The notes under the pieces were generated by a model, which was not told where the DNA came from, did not search any database, and saw only the letters and a list, made by a program, of their open reading frames with translations. Of a DNA stretch of 64,000 nucleotides, positions 30,101 through 34,299 are shown one piece after another. A program made the translations under genes and the position numbers. The number at the start of each line of letters is the position of its first letter. The first letter of the stretch is position 1. Location of the stretch: assembly GCA_963402885.1 (NCBI GenBank), contig OY727100.1, positions 22,353,665 to 22,417,664 of the forward strand. The letters are read 5' to 3'. This DNA comes from Antedon bifida. Its lineage: Eukaryota; Echinodermata; Crinoidea; Comatulida; Antedonidae.

Positions 30101-31045
30101 CACCGCCTCCGACTGGACAATTGCATCACGTTAAAATGGCCAAAGAGGAGGTAGTCATGCACGAAGCACCAGAATTTTTACATGATAATGATGAACTAAC
30201 TTTGGATTTATTACCGGGAAGCAGACCTCACAGTCTGATTTCTGTTGGGTCGACGTCGACGACAGATGGTCTAGAGTACATCGGCAAACCTCTTGAAGGT
30301 GCAGCTCACATGCATGCTATACTTTCTAAAGATAGCCTGTTGGACCATGGTAAGTTACAAGCCTAGAATTTTTACAGGAGGTTTGTTTATCTACAGAATG
30401 GGAACAATTTGTCGAGCTATAGGCCTAGACTAGTCTAGTTAGGCCTGTTTACCAGCACTTCTGCTGCTGATCTCTGATTTAAAAGGGGCACTTAAGGAAA
30501 GTAGAGGAGGGGGTGAAATGCGGTTCATCCTTGAATTCCAATTTGCATGTATTCAAAATAAGAAGGAACACTTGTTGAATTATTACTTGTTCTTTCATTG
30601 AATTGAATTCAATTTATTCCGGATTTTACAATACAAGCTCATACATCACACGCTAGACCCGGGAGACTCCAACAACAAACTCAATGGGACATCCCAGCCT
30701 GCAGTGACACACCTTCACAAATTTAAACTAAGCAAAATAGATTGGTTAAGACCAAACATTGGTTACTTCAAATCAGATCAAATATAAAACTCATATAAGA
30801 TCATATAATAATCATTTTAAAAAACTGTTTCTTTTTAACTTATTGGTTATCTTTCAGAACATGAAAACATTGTGTAGCAATTGTGTATCCTAGCTGTCAC
30901 TTTCCATTTGATAGTTGATGCGGCATGCTGGTATCATGCCACGATAGAAGACAGAAAGACACTGGAGGATGAACAGGTACAGGCCAATGGTTCTATTGGA
31001 TCTGCATCCAGGAAACCTATACAACAGAGGACAGTCTGCGTGTGA
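1..31045 (+). CDS. ARHGEF11/12: Rho guanine-nucleotide exchange factor, ARHGEF11/12 (PDZ-RhoGEF/LARG) type, 3' part of gene
   Basis: Spliced gene of 20 recognisable exons; the 5' end lies outside the window. Exons: 1-106, 718-855, 1444-1569, 1845-2227, 12849-12892, 18292-18366, 19040-19221, 22609-22838, 23316-23441, 23858-23975, 24273-24451, 24804-24879, 25555-25722, 26146-26350, 26708-26841, 27348-27436, 27916-27994, 28881-28972, 29401-30349 and 30858-30877. They total 3,519 nt, an exact multiple of three, and every junction keeps frame with GT-AG borders. Partial-protein layout: C1 finger at residues 4-55, Ser-rich linker with an RSKSDVDLD motif near 290, DH domain about 345-545, PH domain about 560-695, coiled coil about 851-890, acidic Ser-rich tail. 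The DH has the family signature RQEIINELFHTERTHVR and the core YQRITKYPLL. Known role of the family: couples G-alpha-12/13 to RhoA by GDP/GTP exchange. The C1 finger fits Drosophila RhoGEF2-like architecture. An alternative C-terminus may extend to 31045. Confidence 0.95.
68..232 (+). repeat. Tandem duplication spanning exon 1 end and its splice donor
   Basis: 83-bp period: copy 1 is 68-150, copy 2 starts at 151 and fades near 232. Copy 2 repeats the exon end and GTAAGT donor (at 190), but a CAG codon has become TAG and 83 is not a multiple of three. The duplicate is therefore non-coding. Confidence 0.9.
718..855 (+). CDS. ARHGEF11/12: RhoGEF exon 2: second half of C1 zinc finger
   Basis: Acceptor TTTTCAG at 711-717, donor GTGAGT at 856. 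It supplies NCDMTLHKTSPCIDKLDKGC, which completes the C1 metal ligands. The spacing after the His is H-x4-C instead of the usual H-x2-C. The rest is a polar Lys/Asn-rich linker ending NNSSG. Confidence 0.9.
914..1091. mobile_element. MITE family C (Tigger/pogo-like), copy 1
   Basis: Ends CAGTCAACTCTCCC and GGGAGAGTTGACTG (916-929, 1076-1089) form terminal inverted repeats flanked by TA on both sides. About 174 bp with no ORF. The TA duplication and terminal style fit non-autonomous pogo/Tigger (Tc1/mariner superfamily) elements. It sits 60 bp after the exon 2 donor. Confidence 0.7.
1196..1380. mobile_element. MITE family B, degenerate copy
   Basis: Left part has ATTATTCTACTGCAATTACT and the right end has CAGTAAAATAATTTTGAC, the inverted ends of a family also found at 15, 19, 23, 58, 59 and 63 kb. 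Confidence 0.55.
1444..1569 (+). CDS. ARHGEF11/12: RhoGEF exon 3: linker
   Basis: Phase-1 exon between acceptor CTATCCAG and donor GTAGGT. It encodes GGDRNLLSPDDVEGKPPVLS and a Pro/Asn-rich continuation to DADVM. No fold is recognisable; it is the disordered linker between the C1 and DH domains. Confidence 0.85.
1845..2227 (+). CDS. ARHGEF11/12: RhoGEF exon 4: linker with acidic and Pro-rich segments
   Basis: Acceptor TTCTTTCAG at 1836-1844, donor GTAACT at 2228. It contains a CPEEEEEEYVNRRANLTRSE stretch and Pro-rich PPLLMPGHASTLPSIPGYVP, and ends KRWKSMKTK at a codon boundary. It is compositionally typical of the disordered segment before the DH domain in this family. Confidence 0.88.
3391..3550. 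mobile_element. MITE family A, copy 1 (degenerate)
   Basis: Starts TAAAGTTCTGTCTACACTAT and ends with AGTTTGATAGTGTAGA. The internal arms AGTGTGATGATGTGCC and GCGCATCATCACACC are also inverted, so the whole copy folds into one hairpin. Confidence 0.65.
3932..3980 (+). other. G-rich run with quadruplex potential
   Basis: GGTGGGGGTTT is followed by GGGGTGGGGGTGGGGGGGGG, enough G-tracts for an intramolecular quadruplex in an otherwise AT-rich intron. Confidence 0.5.
4063..4330. repeat. SINE-like dispersed repeat with (AAT)n head
   Basis: An AATAATAAT run, then CTTATATAGTGCC, a TAAGTGCTTTACA core and an AGCAACTTGAAAAGAG segment. A second diverged copy with the same order of blocks is at 23095-23235. 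Confidence 0.4.
4552..4747 (+). repeat. 28-bp minisatellite, 7 perfect copies
   Basis: The unit contains CAACCACCATGGCATACAGA and repeats without a mismatch seven times, which suggests recent expansion. The open minus-strand frames over it are an artefact of the repeat. Confidence 0.95.
4870..5180 (+). repeat. About 29-bp minisatellite
   Basis: Roughly ten imperfect units built on CTCCTCCCACTAAATTAG followed by TTAAACTTTAG. Confidence 0.85.
5497..5830 (+). repeat. About 110-bp tandem repeat, 3 copies
   Basis: Each unit carries ATACAAAAATATGAACATTC, an ACAAATTACACATTG block and a CATTTATATAAACAAAAGAT block. Confidence 0.8.
6000..6493 (+). promoter_or_regulatory. Candidate internal promoter with alternative first exon of the RhoGEF
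   Basis: About 500 bp that are clearly richer in G+C and CpG than the surrounding AT-rich intron. Near its end an ATG at 6425 opens 23 codons, MVKTSPPVLRWGRDLKEFLR then FSE, ending at 6493 before GTATTA. The ORF ends at phase 0, exactly the phase of exon 5 (12849). An in-frame TAA lies ten codons before the ATG, so this would be a 5' UTR and start exon, not an internal exon. Splicing to exon 5 would give a short DH-PH isoform without PDZ, RGS-like and C1 domains. The donor is weak beyond GTA, and nothing here proves transcription. Confidence 0.4.
7762..7915 (+). repeat. Short tandem duplication
   Basis: Two adjacent copies of about 75 bp sharing AACCTAAAATCAAA, TTTTAAATTACAAATTATT and GAATTTGTATTTTGTTCT. 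Confidence 0.75.
9190..9720 (+). repeat. About 95-105-bp minisatellite, 5-6 copies
   Basis: Units share GAATTGTCGGCAGAATACTG, GTTGGTCAGTTGGTCTTG and TTCTTGGTAGCTCAAATC. The outer units are more diverged than the central ones. Confidence 0.85.
10220..10740. repeat. Duplicated CCATCCATT-rich block
   Basis: Two related copies (about 10260-10435 and 10575-10735), each with CATTCAATCCCTCCATT, CATCCATCCCATCTA and ACTATTCCAAT. Both strands are open only because of low complexity. Confidence 0.65.
11035..11262. mobile_element. MITE family D with about 30-bp terminal inverted repeats
   Basis: Left end AAGGCAATCTAGCAACAGGA is followed by TTCTGAGCTC; the right end, read inverted, is AAGGCAATCTAACAACAGGA followed by CACTGAGCTC. 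About 225 bp, richer in G+C than its surroundings, with no ORF. Confidence 0.7.
11535..12140 (+). repeat. 20-bp minisatellite, about 27 copies
   Basis: The consensus is CAGAACACTTGTATTTACGA. Units vary at the end (ACGA, ACAA, ATGA), and some are shortened at both edges of the array. Confidence 0.92.
12238..12498 (-). pseudogene. Possible coding remnant of unknown origin
   Basis: The minus strand is open for roughly 80 codons, ending GYLLFLCKTYAKELSKDVPD and VECAQ, in a patch with more CpG than its surroundings. The composition looks protein-like (GRDLISIRDDIQPKIY), but I recognise no family, start codon or splice sites. It may be a transposon or retrocopy fragment, or chance. Confidence 0.2.
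12849..12892 (+). CDS. ARHGEF11/12: RhoGEF exon 5 (short)
   Basis: A 44-nt exon after a 10.6-kb intron. Acceptor TAATTTTAG, donor GTAGGT. It encodes GEEKIKATHGRRSK plus two bases of a Ser/Arg codon. With exon 6 it forms HGRRSKSDVDLD, which I recognise as the conserved basic-acidic motif upstream of the DH domain in ARHGEF11. Confidence 0.82.
13180..13310 (+). repeat. Repeat fragment with hammerhead-like fold (possible PLE terminus)
   Basis: CTC (13197-13199), CTGAGGA (13200-13206), an extra C, GATC/GATC around a 10-nt loop, GAAA (13226-13229), ACAUC, then GAG (13234-13236) pairing with CTC. This is the same order of parts as in the intact PLE repeat. A CGCAAACTTTATATCAACAA segment follows. 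No ORF remains. Confidence 0.4.
15148..15512. mobile_element. MITE family B interrupted by MITE A
   Basis: Left half ATTATTCTACTGCAGTTAGT and right half CTGCAGTAGAATAATTTTTA are inverted ends of one family B copy. Family A is inserted in its centre. Confidence 0.65.
15281..15446. mobile_element. MITE family A, copy 2 (nested)
   Basis: TTAAGTTTTGTCTACACTAT on the left and GATAGTGTAGACAGAGCTTT then AA on the right, long internal palindrome with GTGATGTGCCCAAATATGG arms. TTAA lies at the left junction and TTTAA at the right, suggesting a TTAA target. Confidence 0.75.
16558..16739. mobile_element. MITE family C, copy 2
   Basis: GACTCTCCCAATACCGGACT on the left and GTATTGGGAGAGTTGACTG on the right, with the same internal segments as the copy at 0.9 kb (ACATTC..AATACCAGACTTTCTGGAAAA). 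The left end is mutated. Confidence 0.7.
18292..18366 (+). CDS. ARHGEF11/12: RhoGEF exon 6: Ser-rich linker
   Basis: Acceptor TATTTTTAG, donor GTTTGT. It encodes DVDLDTEKANSMLSQGSSSS followed by SMSTR, matching the Ser-rich segment that precedes the DH domain in PDZ-RhoGEF. Confidence 0.85.
18755..19005 (+). repeat. 55-bp minisatellite, about 4.5 copies
   Basis: GTATCACAGAACTTTCCTAT recurs at 18807, 18862, 18917 and 18972. The units include AACAGGTGATGAACATGT. It ends about 35 bp before exon 7. Confidence 0.92.
19040..19221 (+). CDS. ARHGEF11/12: RhoGEF exon 7: pre-DH segment and start of DH domain
   Basis: Acceptor TTTCACCAG, donor GTTGGT (weak but frame-correct). An acidic segment EYDDSDLDVENDIPNWQENV leads into KEVKRQEIIN, the first helix of the DH domain. 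The last codon is split AAT-G|AA and continues as Glu in exon 8. The intron that follows carries the PLE. Confidence 0.92.
19245..19432. mobile_element. MITE family B copy after exon 7
   Basis: Ends TGTCAAAGTTACTGCAG and CTGCAGTAGAATAATTTTGA then CATGATCC. The middle has the family segment ACACTGTTTATTGCAGTGAT. It lies 24 bp beyond the exon 7 donor and before the PLE. Confidence 0.65.
19528..19664 (-). repeat. PLE terminal direct repeat, downstream copy
   Basis: 137 bp identical base for base to 22253-22389 (offset 2,725). It includes the end of the ORF and a hammerhead-like fold. Confidence 0.93.
19576..19621 (-). ncRNA. Hammerhead-ribozyme-like fold in PLE repeat (copy 1)
   Basis: Read on the minus strand. 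Stem I arm AUUUGC is followed by GUGAUCA, an extra A, stem II GGCUAC/GUAGCU with loop UGAAA, then GAAA, the self-complementary ACGU, A17, and the second stem I arm GCAAGU (six pairs, one G-U). This matches a type I hammerhead with a minimal stem III. Positions 3 and 8 are G and C instead of C and G, a swap that keeps their pair. Confidence 0.5.
19599..22235 (-). CDS. Penelope-like reverse transcriptase with GIY-YIG endonuclease
   Basis: The intact 878-residue protein copies element RNA into DNA (RT) and nicks the target (endonuclease). RT motifs: PADKGR at 258-263; motif A SFDVISLFTKTP at 404-415 with Asp406; motif B GMAMGSPVSPIMANIFM at 475-491; motif C YVDDVLA at 514-520 with the catalytic Asp pair 516-517. 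The GIY-YIG domain begins at 717 (IVYQVGC..C...YIGETGR) with Cys715/Cys723/Cys726, the YIG at 730-732 and Arg736, the cysteine-linked arrangement usual in PLEs. The N-terminal 250 residues are basic and helical. Start ATG at 22235, with an in-frame UGA three codons upstream. The last codons lie inside the downstream terminal repeat. No frameshift or stop is present, so the element could be active. Confidence 0.96.
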   Translation of the reverse strand: MKFFENLRTIYGEETINIVRQEEKLVRKVSRQRNHRVFTLQCKRKNITPPSLRLSCPINTEKAHSIIKQAEKQLIRERIRVITNNIENLDQRKVVLERKLDQNITNGGDRNNIRNFIQKCQESEFIKTKERHVNKLSWWEEKAKKLRNNINKKIDLNGTILKEKWVVNLSDRNLSPIEHDILEKGLNFAIAKETLPIQDVIVATEVACEQITEAERDIVRGKVTSILKTTKPPQTNITKEQHSAIHSLKKDKNIMILPADKGRATVIMNTPDYKRKVNTMMKDGDVYEKLKKDPTKKYKRNLVEILNRLLEEKKITYQWKTKLFPTAEIIPRLYCTPKIHKQNNPLRPIVDNINTIYYEVSKLLSKLLSPLVGNTEFHVENSKQLAVDIKALNNIDIEKHTLVSFDVISLFTKTPIKPTINITHNTLLKETKILEQVQRKLNTNLKTEDIMELLSLVLNTTYFTFNGDIYRQKEGMAMGSPVSPIMANIFMEDLEQRATETAPSHIKPIFWRRYVDDVLAIVPIGFEEELLQHLNTIDQTGQIKFTMENMKNNTIPFLDTLITIQDNGNIKTSVYRKSTHTDQYLHFQSNHPLEHKLSVVNTLVDRCESIVSTEEGQKQEMSHIKAALSTCGYPDWSFKRVKDKREHRKANKDKEITTDKEKSRVNIGLPYVEGMTQRLRRTLKQHNINTYITPKNKLRESLVHPKDKIDKDQQCGIVYQVGCHNCKKVYIGETGRALKTRIIEHKTDVEKNTVGTRTRSARHSQSKILHKSAITDHATIENHIPDFENTKILDKEQHYLSRKIKEAIWIRKTNMNINRDQGGHELSHIYDDLIKRDTRASKGGHQQKAEHQTKDGASHRTMTNDRTSCQRHLRDQGY
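22253..22389 (-). repeat. PLE terminal direct repeat, upstream copy
   Basis: Identical to 19528-19664. It lies upstream of the ORF start and presumably carries the element's promoter (inference from PLE biology). Confidence 0.93.
22301..22346 (-). ncRNA. Hammerhead-ribozyme-like fold in PLE repeat (copy 2)
   Basis: Identical sequence and fold to copy 1 at 19576-19621. Two ribozymes flanking the element would release a unit-length RNA, as proposed for PLEs (family knowledge). Confidence 0.5.
22609..22838 (+). CDS. ARHGEF11/12: RhoGEF exon 8: DH domain, conserved region 1
   Basis: Acceptor TTTTGTAG, donor GTAAGT. It begins ELFHTERTHVRGLKVLDRVF, the DH conserved region 1 that contacts Rho, and continues through IKFIFPNLIDLIEVHTSLNN to EEVADILLDR. 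Confidence 0.95.
23095..23235. repeat. SINE-like dispersed repeat, copy 2
   Basis: AATAATAATTCAGGTTTATATAGCAC, split here as an (AAT) run plus GGTTTATATAGCAC, then CAATGCGCTTAAAAG and TTTTAAAGCAGCTTAAAAT. Same block order as 4063-4330. Confidence 0.4.
23316..23441 (+). CDS. ARHGEF11/12: RhoGEF exon 9: DH domain, middle
   Basis: Acceptor TATATTTTAG, donor GTAAGC, both phase 0. It encodes FDGTEGERMRKVCATFCENQ and on to KVGQFMT. This is the DH segment with the conserved FC..Q pattern. Confidence 0.93.
23453..23527. mobile_element. MITE family B, short internally deleted copy
   Basis: GGATCATTTTAAATTACTGC at one end and GTAGTTACTGTAGTAATTTA then ACATG at the other. Only about 75 bp remain between the exon 9 donor and intron sequence. 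Confidence 0.5.
23858..23975 (+). CDS. ARHGEF11/12: RhoGEF exon 10: DH domain, conserved region 3
   Basis: Acceptor TTTATTTAG, donor GTAAGT. It contains IVYQRITKYPLLIENLIKYT, the most conserved DH motif (QR..RYPLLL), which forms part of the GTPase-binding face. Confidence 0.95.
24273..24451 (+). CDS. ARHGEF11/12: RhoGEF exon 11: end of DH domain
   Basis: Acceptor TTGTTTTAG, donor GTACAT. Reads SPNPDVEKLQKALECSKQML, then the SYVNQAVKECEN helix and GRMDTSPLDRS, matching the last DH helix and the DH-PH linker of this family. Confidence 0.93.
24804..24879 (+). CDS. ARHGEF11/12: RhoGEF exon 12: start of PH domain
   Basis: Acceptor TTTCATAG, donor GTAAGC. It encodes NIDLTNRKLLHYGDLTWKIG and KTKKL, the first PH strand (family pattern: G.LTWK). 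Confidence 0.92.
25217..25527. mobile_element. MITE family A, copy 3 with internal insertion
   Basis: The left end TTAAGCTCTGTCAACACTGT and the right end AGTTTGATAGTGTAGACAGA are separated by the usual palindromic arms plus about 150 bp of unrelated AT-rich sequence. The right end lies 28 bp before exon 13. Confidence 0.65.
25555..25722 (+). CDS. ARHGEF11/12: RhoGEF exon 13: PH domain core
   Basis: Acceptor TTCTTTAG, donor GTGAGT. It encodes DLHVLLLDDILVLLQKQDER, then YVLKCHS and SPIVKLATLLCRNVAT. The LLxDDLxVLLQKQDE block is diagnostic of ARHGEF1/11/12 PH domains. Confidence 0.95.
26146..26350 (+). CDS. ARHGEF11/12: RhoGEF exon 14: end of PH domain and basic tail
   Basis: Acceptor CTTTGTAG, donor GTAAGT. 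It encodes NKKAFFLVSTQITGPQIYEL and AWMDVILAAQEAA, the last PH strands and C-terminal helix, then an Arg-rich KKRPSRRREARPS segment. The AFFLV hydrophobic patch corresponds to the surface that binds activated Rho in Lbc-family PH domains (family knowledge). Confidence 0.93.
26708..26841 (+). CDS. ARHGEF11/12: RhoGEF exon 15: post-PH tail
   Basis: Acceptor TTTTTCAG, donor GTAAGT. It encodes SEVIVTPAAAPQTATVVEGP and on to EEAVRHKTRSN. The last 21 exonic bases and the donor form the first unit of a 42-bp tandem array. Confidence 0.87.
26821..27114 (+). repeat. 42-bp tandem array that repeats the exon 15/intron junction
   Basis: Units start at 26821, 26863, 26905, 26947, 26989, 27031 and 27073. 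Each contains exonic CATAAGACCAGGTCTAAT and the donor GGTAAGT. The period is a multiple of three, but the sequence after the first donor meets a TGA in frame 10 codons on, so only the first donor gives the full protein. Confidence 0.95.
27348..27436 (+). CDS. ARHGEF11/12: RhoGEF exon 16: tail
   Basis: Acceptor AATTTGTAG, donor GTTTGT, in frame from phase 1 to phase 0. It encodes ECQSHVFDGSSSKQYGNQDI and TTPLTDIVNK. No domain is recognised. Confidence 0.8.
27575..27657 (-). repeat. tRNA-derived SINE fragment
   Basis: On the minus strand AGCTCAGTGGTCTAGAGGTA resembles a tRNA 5' half with an A box, and GGTTCGCATCC is a good B box. The whole resembles a tRNA body with a degraded acceptor stem, so it is a SINE head and not a functional tRNA. 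Confidence 0.6.
27916..27994 (+). CDS. ARHGEF11/12: RhoGEF exon 17: tail
   Basis: Acceptor TGTTGTAG, donor GTAAGA. It encodes PFSEDASSKDITQHLLRLSR and KGKQTS. It has amphipathic helix-like character but no recognised domain. Confidence 0.8.
28463..28617. mobile_element. MITE family A, copy 4
   Basis: TTAAGCTTCTGTCTACACTA and GATAGTGTAGATAGAGCTTT ends with the GTGATGTGCCCAAATGTGG inner arm. Confidence 0.75.
28881..28972 (+). CDS. ARHGEF11/12: RhoGEF exon 18: tail helix
   Basis: Acceptor TTCTTTCAG, donor GTGAGC. It encodes DLISEEKYTKVHIEHISLAF and ELSTQRLKDLL, predicted helical, leading into the coiled coil of exon 19. Confidence 0.85.
29000..29108. mobile_element. MITE family C, degenerate fragment
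   Basis: GAGACTCCCAAAACC, CCTGAGGTTT, ACCAGACATATCAGGCCA and ATCCAAGTC match the order of segments in the 0.9-kb and 16.5-kb copies. The right end is missing where MITE A begins. Confidence 0.45.
29109..29276. mobile_element. MITE family A, copy 5
   Basis: TAAAGCTCTATCTACACTAT and GATAGTGTAGACAGAGCTTA ends. Long internal palindrome; it appears to interrupt the MITE C fragment just before it. Confidence 0.75.
29401..30349 (+). CDS. ARHGEF11/12: RhoGEF exon 19: coiled coil and long acidic Ser-rich tail
   Basis: A 949-nt exon, by far the largest. Acceptor TTTTCCCAG, donor GTAAGT. It starts KCLKEDDKHRTEL and continues with heptads through EKEKLKQRIEELESQLRT, a short coiled coil like the C-terminal oligomerisation region of the family. 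A low-complexity acidic/Ser tail follows, with runs such as SESGSGSERDTS and YDDDDDIT. It ends SLLDH plus one base. No further domain is seen. Confidence 0.92.
30858..30877 (+). CDS. ARHGEF11/12: RhoGEF exon 20: C-terminus ending at UAG
   Basis: With the upstream acceptor TCTTTCAG (30851-30857) the protein ends HEHENIV and a UAG at 30875-30877. The polypyrimidine tract is good. Open sequence continues in the same frame to 31042; see the alternative C-terminus entry. Confidence 0.65.
30878..31045 (+). CDS. ARHGEF11/12: Possible alternative or read-through C-terminus of the RhoGEF
   Basis: After the UAG at 30875 the same frame stays open for 55 codons (QLCILAVTFHLIVDAACWYH, then ATIEDRKTLEDEQVQANGSI and on to QRTVCV) and stops at UGA 31043-31045. 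Two AG acceptors, ending at 30893 (ATCCTAG) and 30914 (TTTGATAG), would join exon 19 to this frame in phase and bypass the UAG. The stretch is much richer in G+C than the flanking introns, as the exons are. The UAG is followed by CAA UUG, close to the tobamovirus-type leaky context UAG CAR YYA. Alternative 3' splice choice looks the simpler explanation. The end VCV could act as a class II PDZ ligand (inference). Confidence 0.45.
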   Translation, partial: QLCILAVTFHLIVDAACWYHATIEDRKTLEDEQVQANGSIGSASRKPIQQRTVCV

Positions 31046-32040
31046 TCCACTTTCTAGTGTTTTTTACTTGACCTAGTGATCCTACAATAACTGATGCGCT
31101 CACGATGTTTACAAACTTTGACTGACCTTGTCTAATACAATACCTCACCATTAGTGCCTGCTAATCATATAATCTTCATTTAATCATGTTGTCATCATCA
31201 TTATCTCTATCTTTATCATATAATCATTGTCAGATCATCATTGTTTTCTACAACAAAAATATTTCAATATTTAATGATAGGCATTTTTACCAATGACATC
31301 TCAAATTAGAGATTGAAACTTAATGACCAATCTTTGCTCTAGTGCCTTCGACACAAATATGTCAGCATTGTCAGCCATCTACCAGTGCCAGTGCAAAATA
31401 CTTCTGATGAACACTCGGTATGTTCTGATGAACACTCAGTATGTTCTTATAAACACTCGGTTCATTCTAATAAACACTTGGTATGTTCTGATGAACACTC
31501 AGTACATTCTAATAAACACTTGGTATGTTCTGATGAACACTCAGTACATTCTAATAAACACTTGGTGTGTTCTGATGAACACTCAGTATGTTCTAATAAA
31601 CACTTGGTATGTTCTGATGAACACTCGGTATGTTCTGATGAACACTCAGGATGATGTCATATACTTAAGATATCTTTGAATAATGTTATAAAATGTGTGT
31701 CTTTATATTCTTTGTGTTAAATATTGTAAAAAGCATCATTGATATGTAAACGCTTGTAGATATTGACAAATTAAAGATGTATTCTTATACAGCTACAGAT
31801 ATTTGCAATGTGTTAGCGGACATTGTCTTTTCTTCCAGTATGTTATTAAACAAAGCAAGTAAATATATTAAAAACTTTCCATAGATGTAAATTTGTCCGA
31901 CTTGTTTTTAATTTTTGAAAACAAAAACAAGACAATATATGTACAAAATGTAATCGTTTATATTTGTCAAATAGTGTAGATGAATATAGTGTATTTTTGA
32001 AATTTATATTTTAAGGTAATAAAAGTGATGATTTAATTAT
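31046..32040 (+). other. Probable 3' UTR of the RhoGEF
   Basis: Non-coding sequence after the last stop. Candidate polyadenylation signals are ATTAAA at 31770-31775 and AATAAA at 32018-32023. It contains a 21-bp minisatellite. The true transcript end cannot be placed from sequence alone. Confidence 0.4.
31396..31655 (+). repeat. 21-bp minisatellite in probable 3' UTR, about 12 copies
   Basis: Alternating units TGTTCTGATGAACACTCAGT and TTCTAATAAACACTTGGT. The period is divisible by three, so long frames stay open, but it lies after the RhoGEF stop codons and has no start or splice context. Confidence 0.9.
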
Positions 32041-34299
32041 TATTATCTGCCCTGCTATGTTGAGTTGATCTCTTAACATTAATAATACAACATATATTGT
32101 ATACACTTCCTTTTATACTAGCATTAATGTATTATTTCAGTTTGCACATTTATTTATTGAAAATGAGAAATATTTTTAAAATATTCAAAATTTATATGAT
32201 GAAAATGATTTGTAATATCTCCCCAGATTGTTTGACCCAGCGCCAAAGCTCTGTGTAGTCAGTCTGTTTTGATATTTAGCAGTAACCAGCTGCGGTTTAG
32301 CAATAATAATGTAAAATGAATAGTGCCTATAAAGATAGCCAAATGTTAAATGTTTTCCTATTTATATATAAATTGATATTCCTACTCAACTGAAAGTTAC
32401 CAATGGATCCTTTTTATTATGATTATCGTATCAAAAATGTTTATAATATTCCTACTGAACTTTATAATTGGATCCCTTGGATCAGATATGTTTTAGTTTT
32501 CGTATTTTACTTGTCTACCACTTCTCTGCTTTCTTATGTTTTAATGCTTGTTTAAATTAATTTACAATTTGATTAAGAGGGTAGTGTATCAGTTAGTACT
32601 TGGTTTAACCAGGTTATTGTTTAACCAGGTACATGTTTAACTAAGTTATTGTTTACCAGGTTAATGTTTAACCATGTTATAGTTTAACTAAGTTATTGTT
32701 TAACTAGGTTAATGTTTAACCATGTTATAGTTTAACTAAGTTATTTAACAAGGTTATCTTCTAACCAGGTTAATGTTTAACCAGGTTATTGTTTAAAGGG
32801 GAGGTGAGTCGGGGAAGGTTGAGATATAAACAATCAAAAGACTGTATAATTTATTCAAGTTTTTAAAATGTAAAATTTGTAATTAATGTATGTCAAAGGT
32901 TATTTGTAAATCGTTAGATTGGCTAGTAAGTATAACATTTAGAGCTTTTTTTTTTAAACTGCACTTAATTGTAAGCTGTATCCATCTGAGATATTAAGTA
33001 GGCTTGACTTTGTGATGACCAGAACCAATGACTTTCTGTGGTGCCATGGAAAAGGACAAAAAGAATTTGGGTTTTCCTTATTCAATTGTTATGTCCACCA
33101 ATCTAGAAATTACAAATAGTCACTCTACATTCTACAAAAACATTTATATTATACACTGTCGTAAAAATCAATTTGCATAAAATTCTGGTCATCATTGAAT
33201 CAAATTTTCCTTTTCTGTTATCTTACTATCAATGTTTTAAATCATATTTTGTTAGAGGTTATATTTGCATTGTTTTAATAATGTCTTGTTAGGTTACAAT
33301 AATAATGCATCAATCTTTGTAATAACTAATTTATTTGATTTATTTGATGAATAATATTTAAGGTCTCAATACCGTGTAACACAATAGCTATTTTATATTC
33401 TCAAAGTTTATGATGGTAAAAAGACATATTTAAATAATCAGCATTATCTTACAAACGTATGTGCAAATACCTTAATTAAACAATATATAATGTGACATGC
33501 AAATTGTATTTTAAATTGCAAATTGATTGGCTACTTGGTGAATCACAGGTGATGGGAGGAGGAGGATGGGGGTGGGCAAAATGCCAGGTTAATGATTAAC
33601 CAAGTTAGTCTTTAACCCTGTTAATGTTTAACCGGGTTAATGTTAAACCAGATTAATGTTTACCCAGGTTATGGGGGTGGGAAAATGACGTTCTTCCATT
33701 CAAAATCGAATTCCGGACAATTAAACAAGGTACACCAAGTGTACTGATATCTGAAATCTAAACACAATAATGTTGAATATTGATTAAACTTTATCAATCC
33801 AATTGACAAAATATCGCCTCTGTATGCTCTTGCTTAATGGCTAGGTCTAACACTAGACAAGTGTATTTATGTTATGTTATATTTTTCACCATTTTATATT
33901 TAATAATCCCAATTGGAAGCAGTTTAGTCTGGTAAATCTTGCTGGTAAAACCGGCTTTGGGAGAACAATGGAGCGGGCACCAATGGGAGGGGAGATAGGG
34001 GATCACATGATAACTAACCGTAACAAGTTGATTGTAGCACACTTCTGTCAGTCCTATAAATCTACTGTACCTGCTGTATGTCTGTTTGTCATAGTTTATT
34101 AAGAATCATGAGTTCATCTTGCAGAGTTGGTGAAGGATCTAATATATAAAATGTGATTTATTGAAGAATTTTCTCATCATTTATAGAAATGTATTAATTT
34201 AATTAAAAAAATGAAATTCCACCAAGTATCTGTGGTTATGTTTTAAATTTATTGTGTTTTGATTTTACTTGTAAACTTACAACAGTGAGATATGTGGTG
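32041..34299. other. Region between RhoGEF and APP
   Basis: AT-rich sequence without a supportable gene. It contains TTTAACCAGGTTATTG arrays at 32590-32800 and 33585-33675 and a G-rich patch near 33550. Nothing else is recognised. Confidence 0.6.
32590..32800 (+). repeat. 16-18-bp TTTAACCAGGTTA-type minisatellite
   Basis: About a dozen variable units of GTTTAACCAGGTTATT and GTTTAACTAAGTTATT. A smaller second cluster is at 33585-33675. Confidence 0.8.

Noticed and set aside
31323..31679. ORFs with SDEHSVCS and MNTQYVLIN repeats
   Set aside because: A 21-bp array in the probable 3' UTR; lies beyond both possible RhoGEF stops.
33869..34102. Plus-strand ORF of 77 codons upstream of APP
   Set aside because: No homology, low-complexity start, and no splice signals connecting it to APP.
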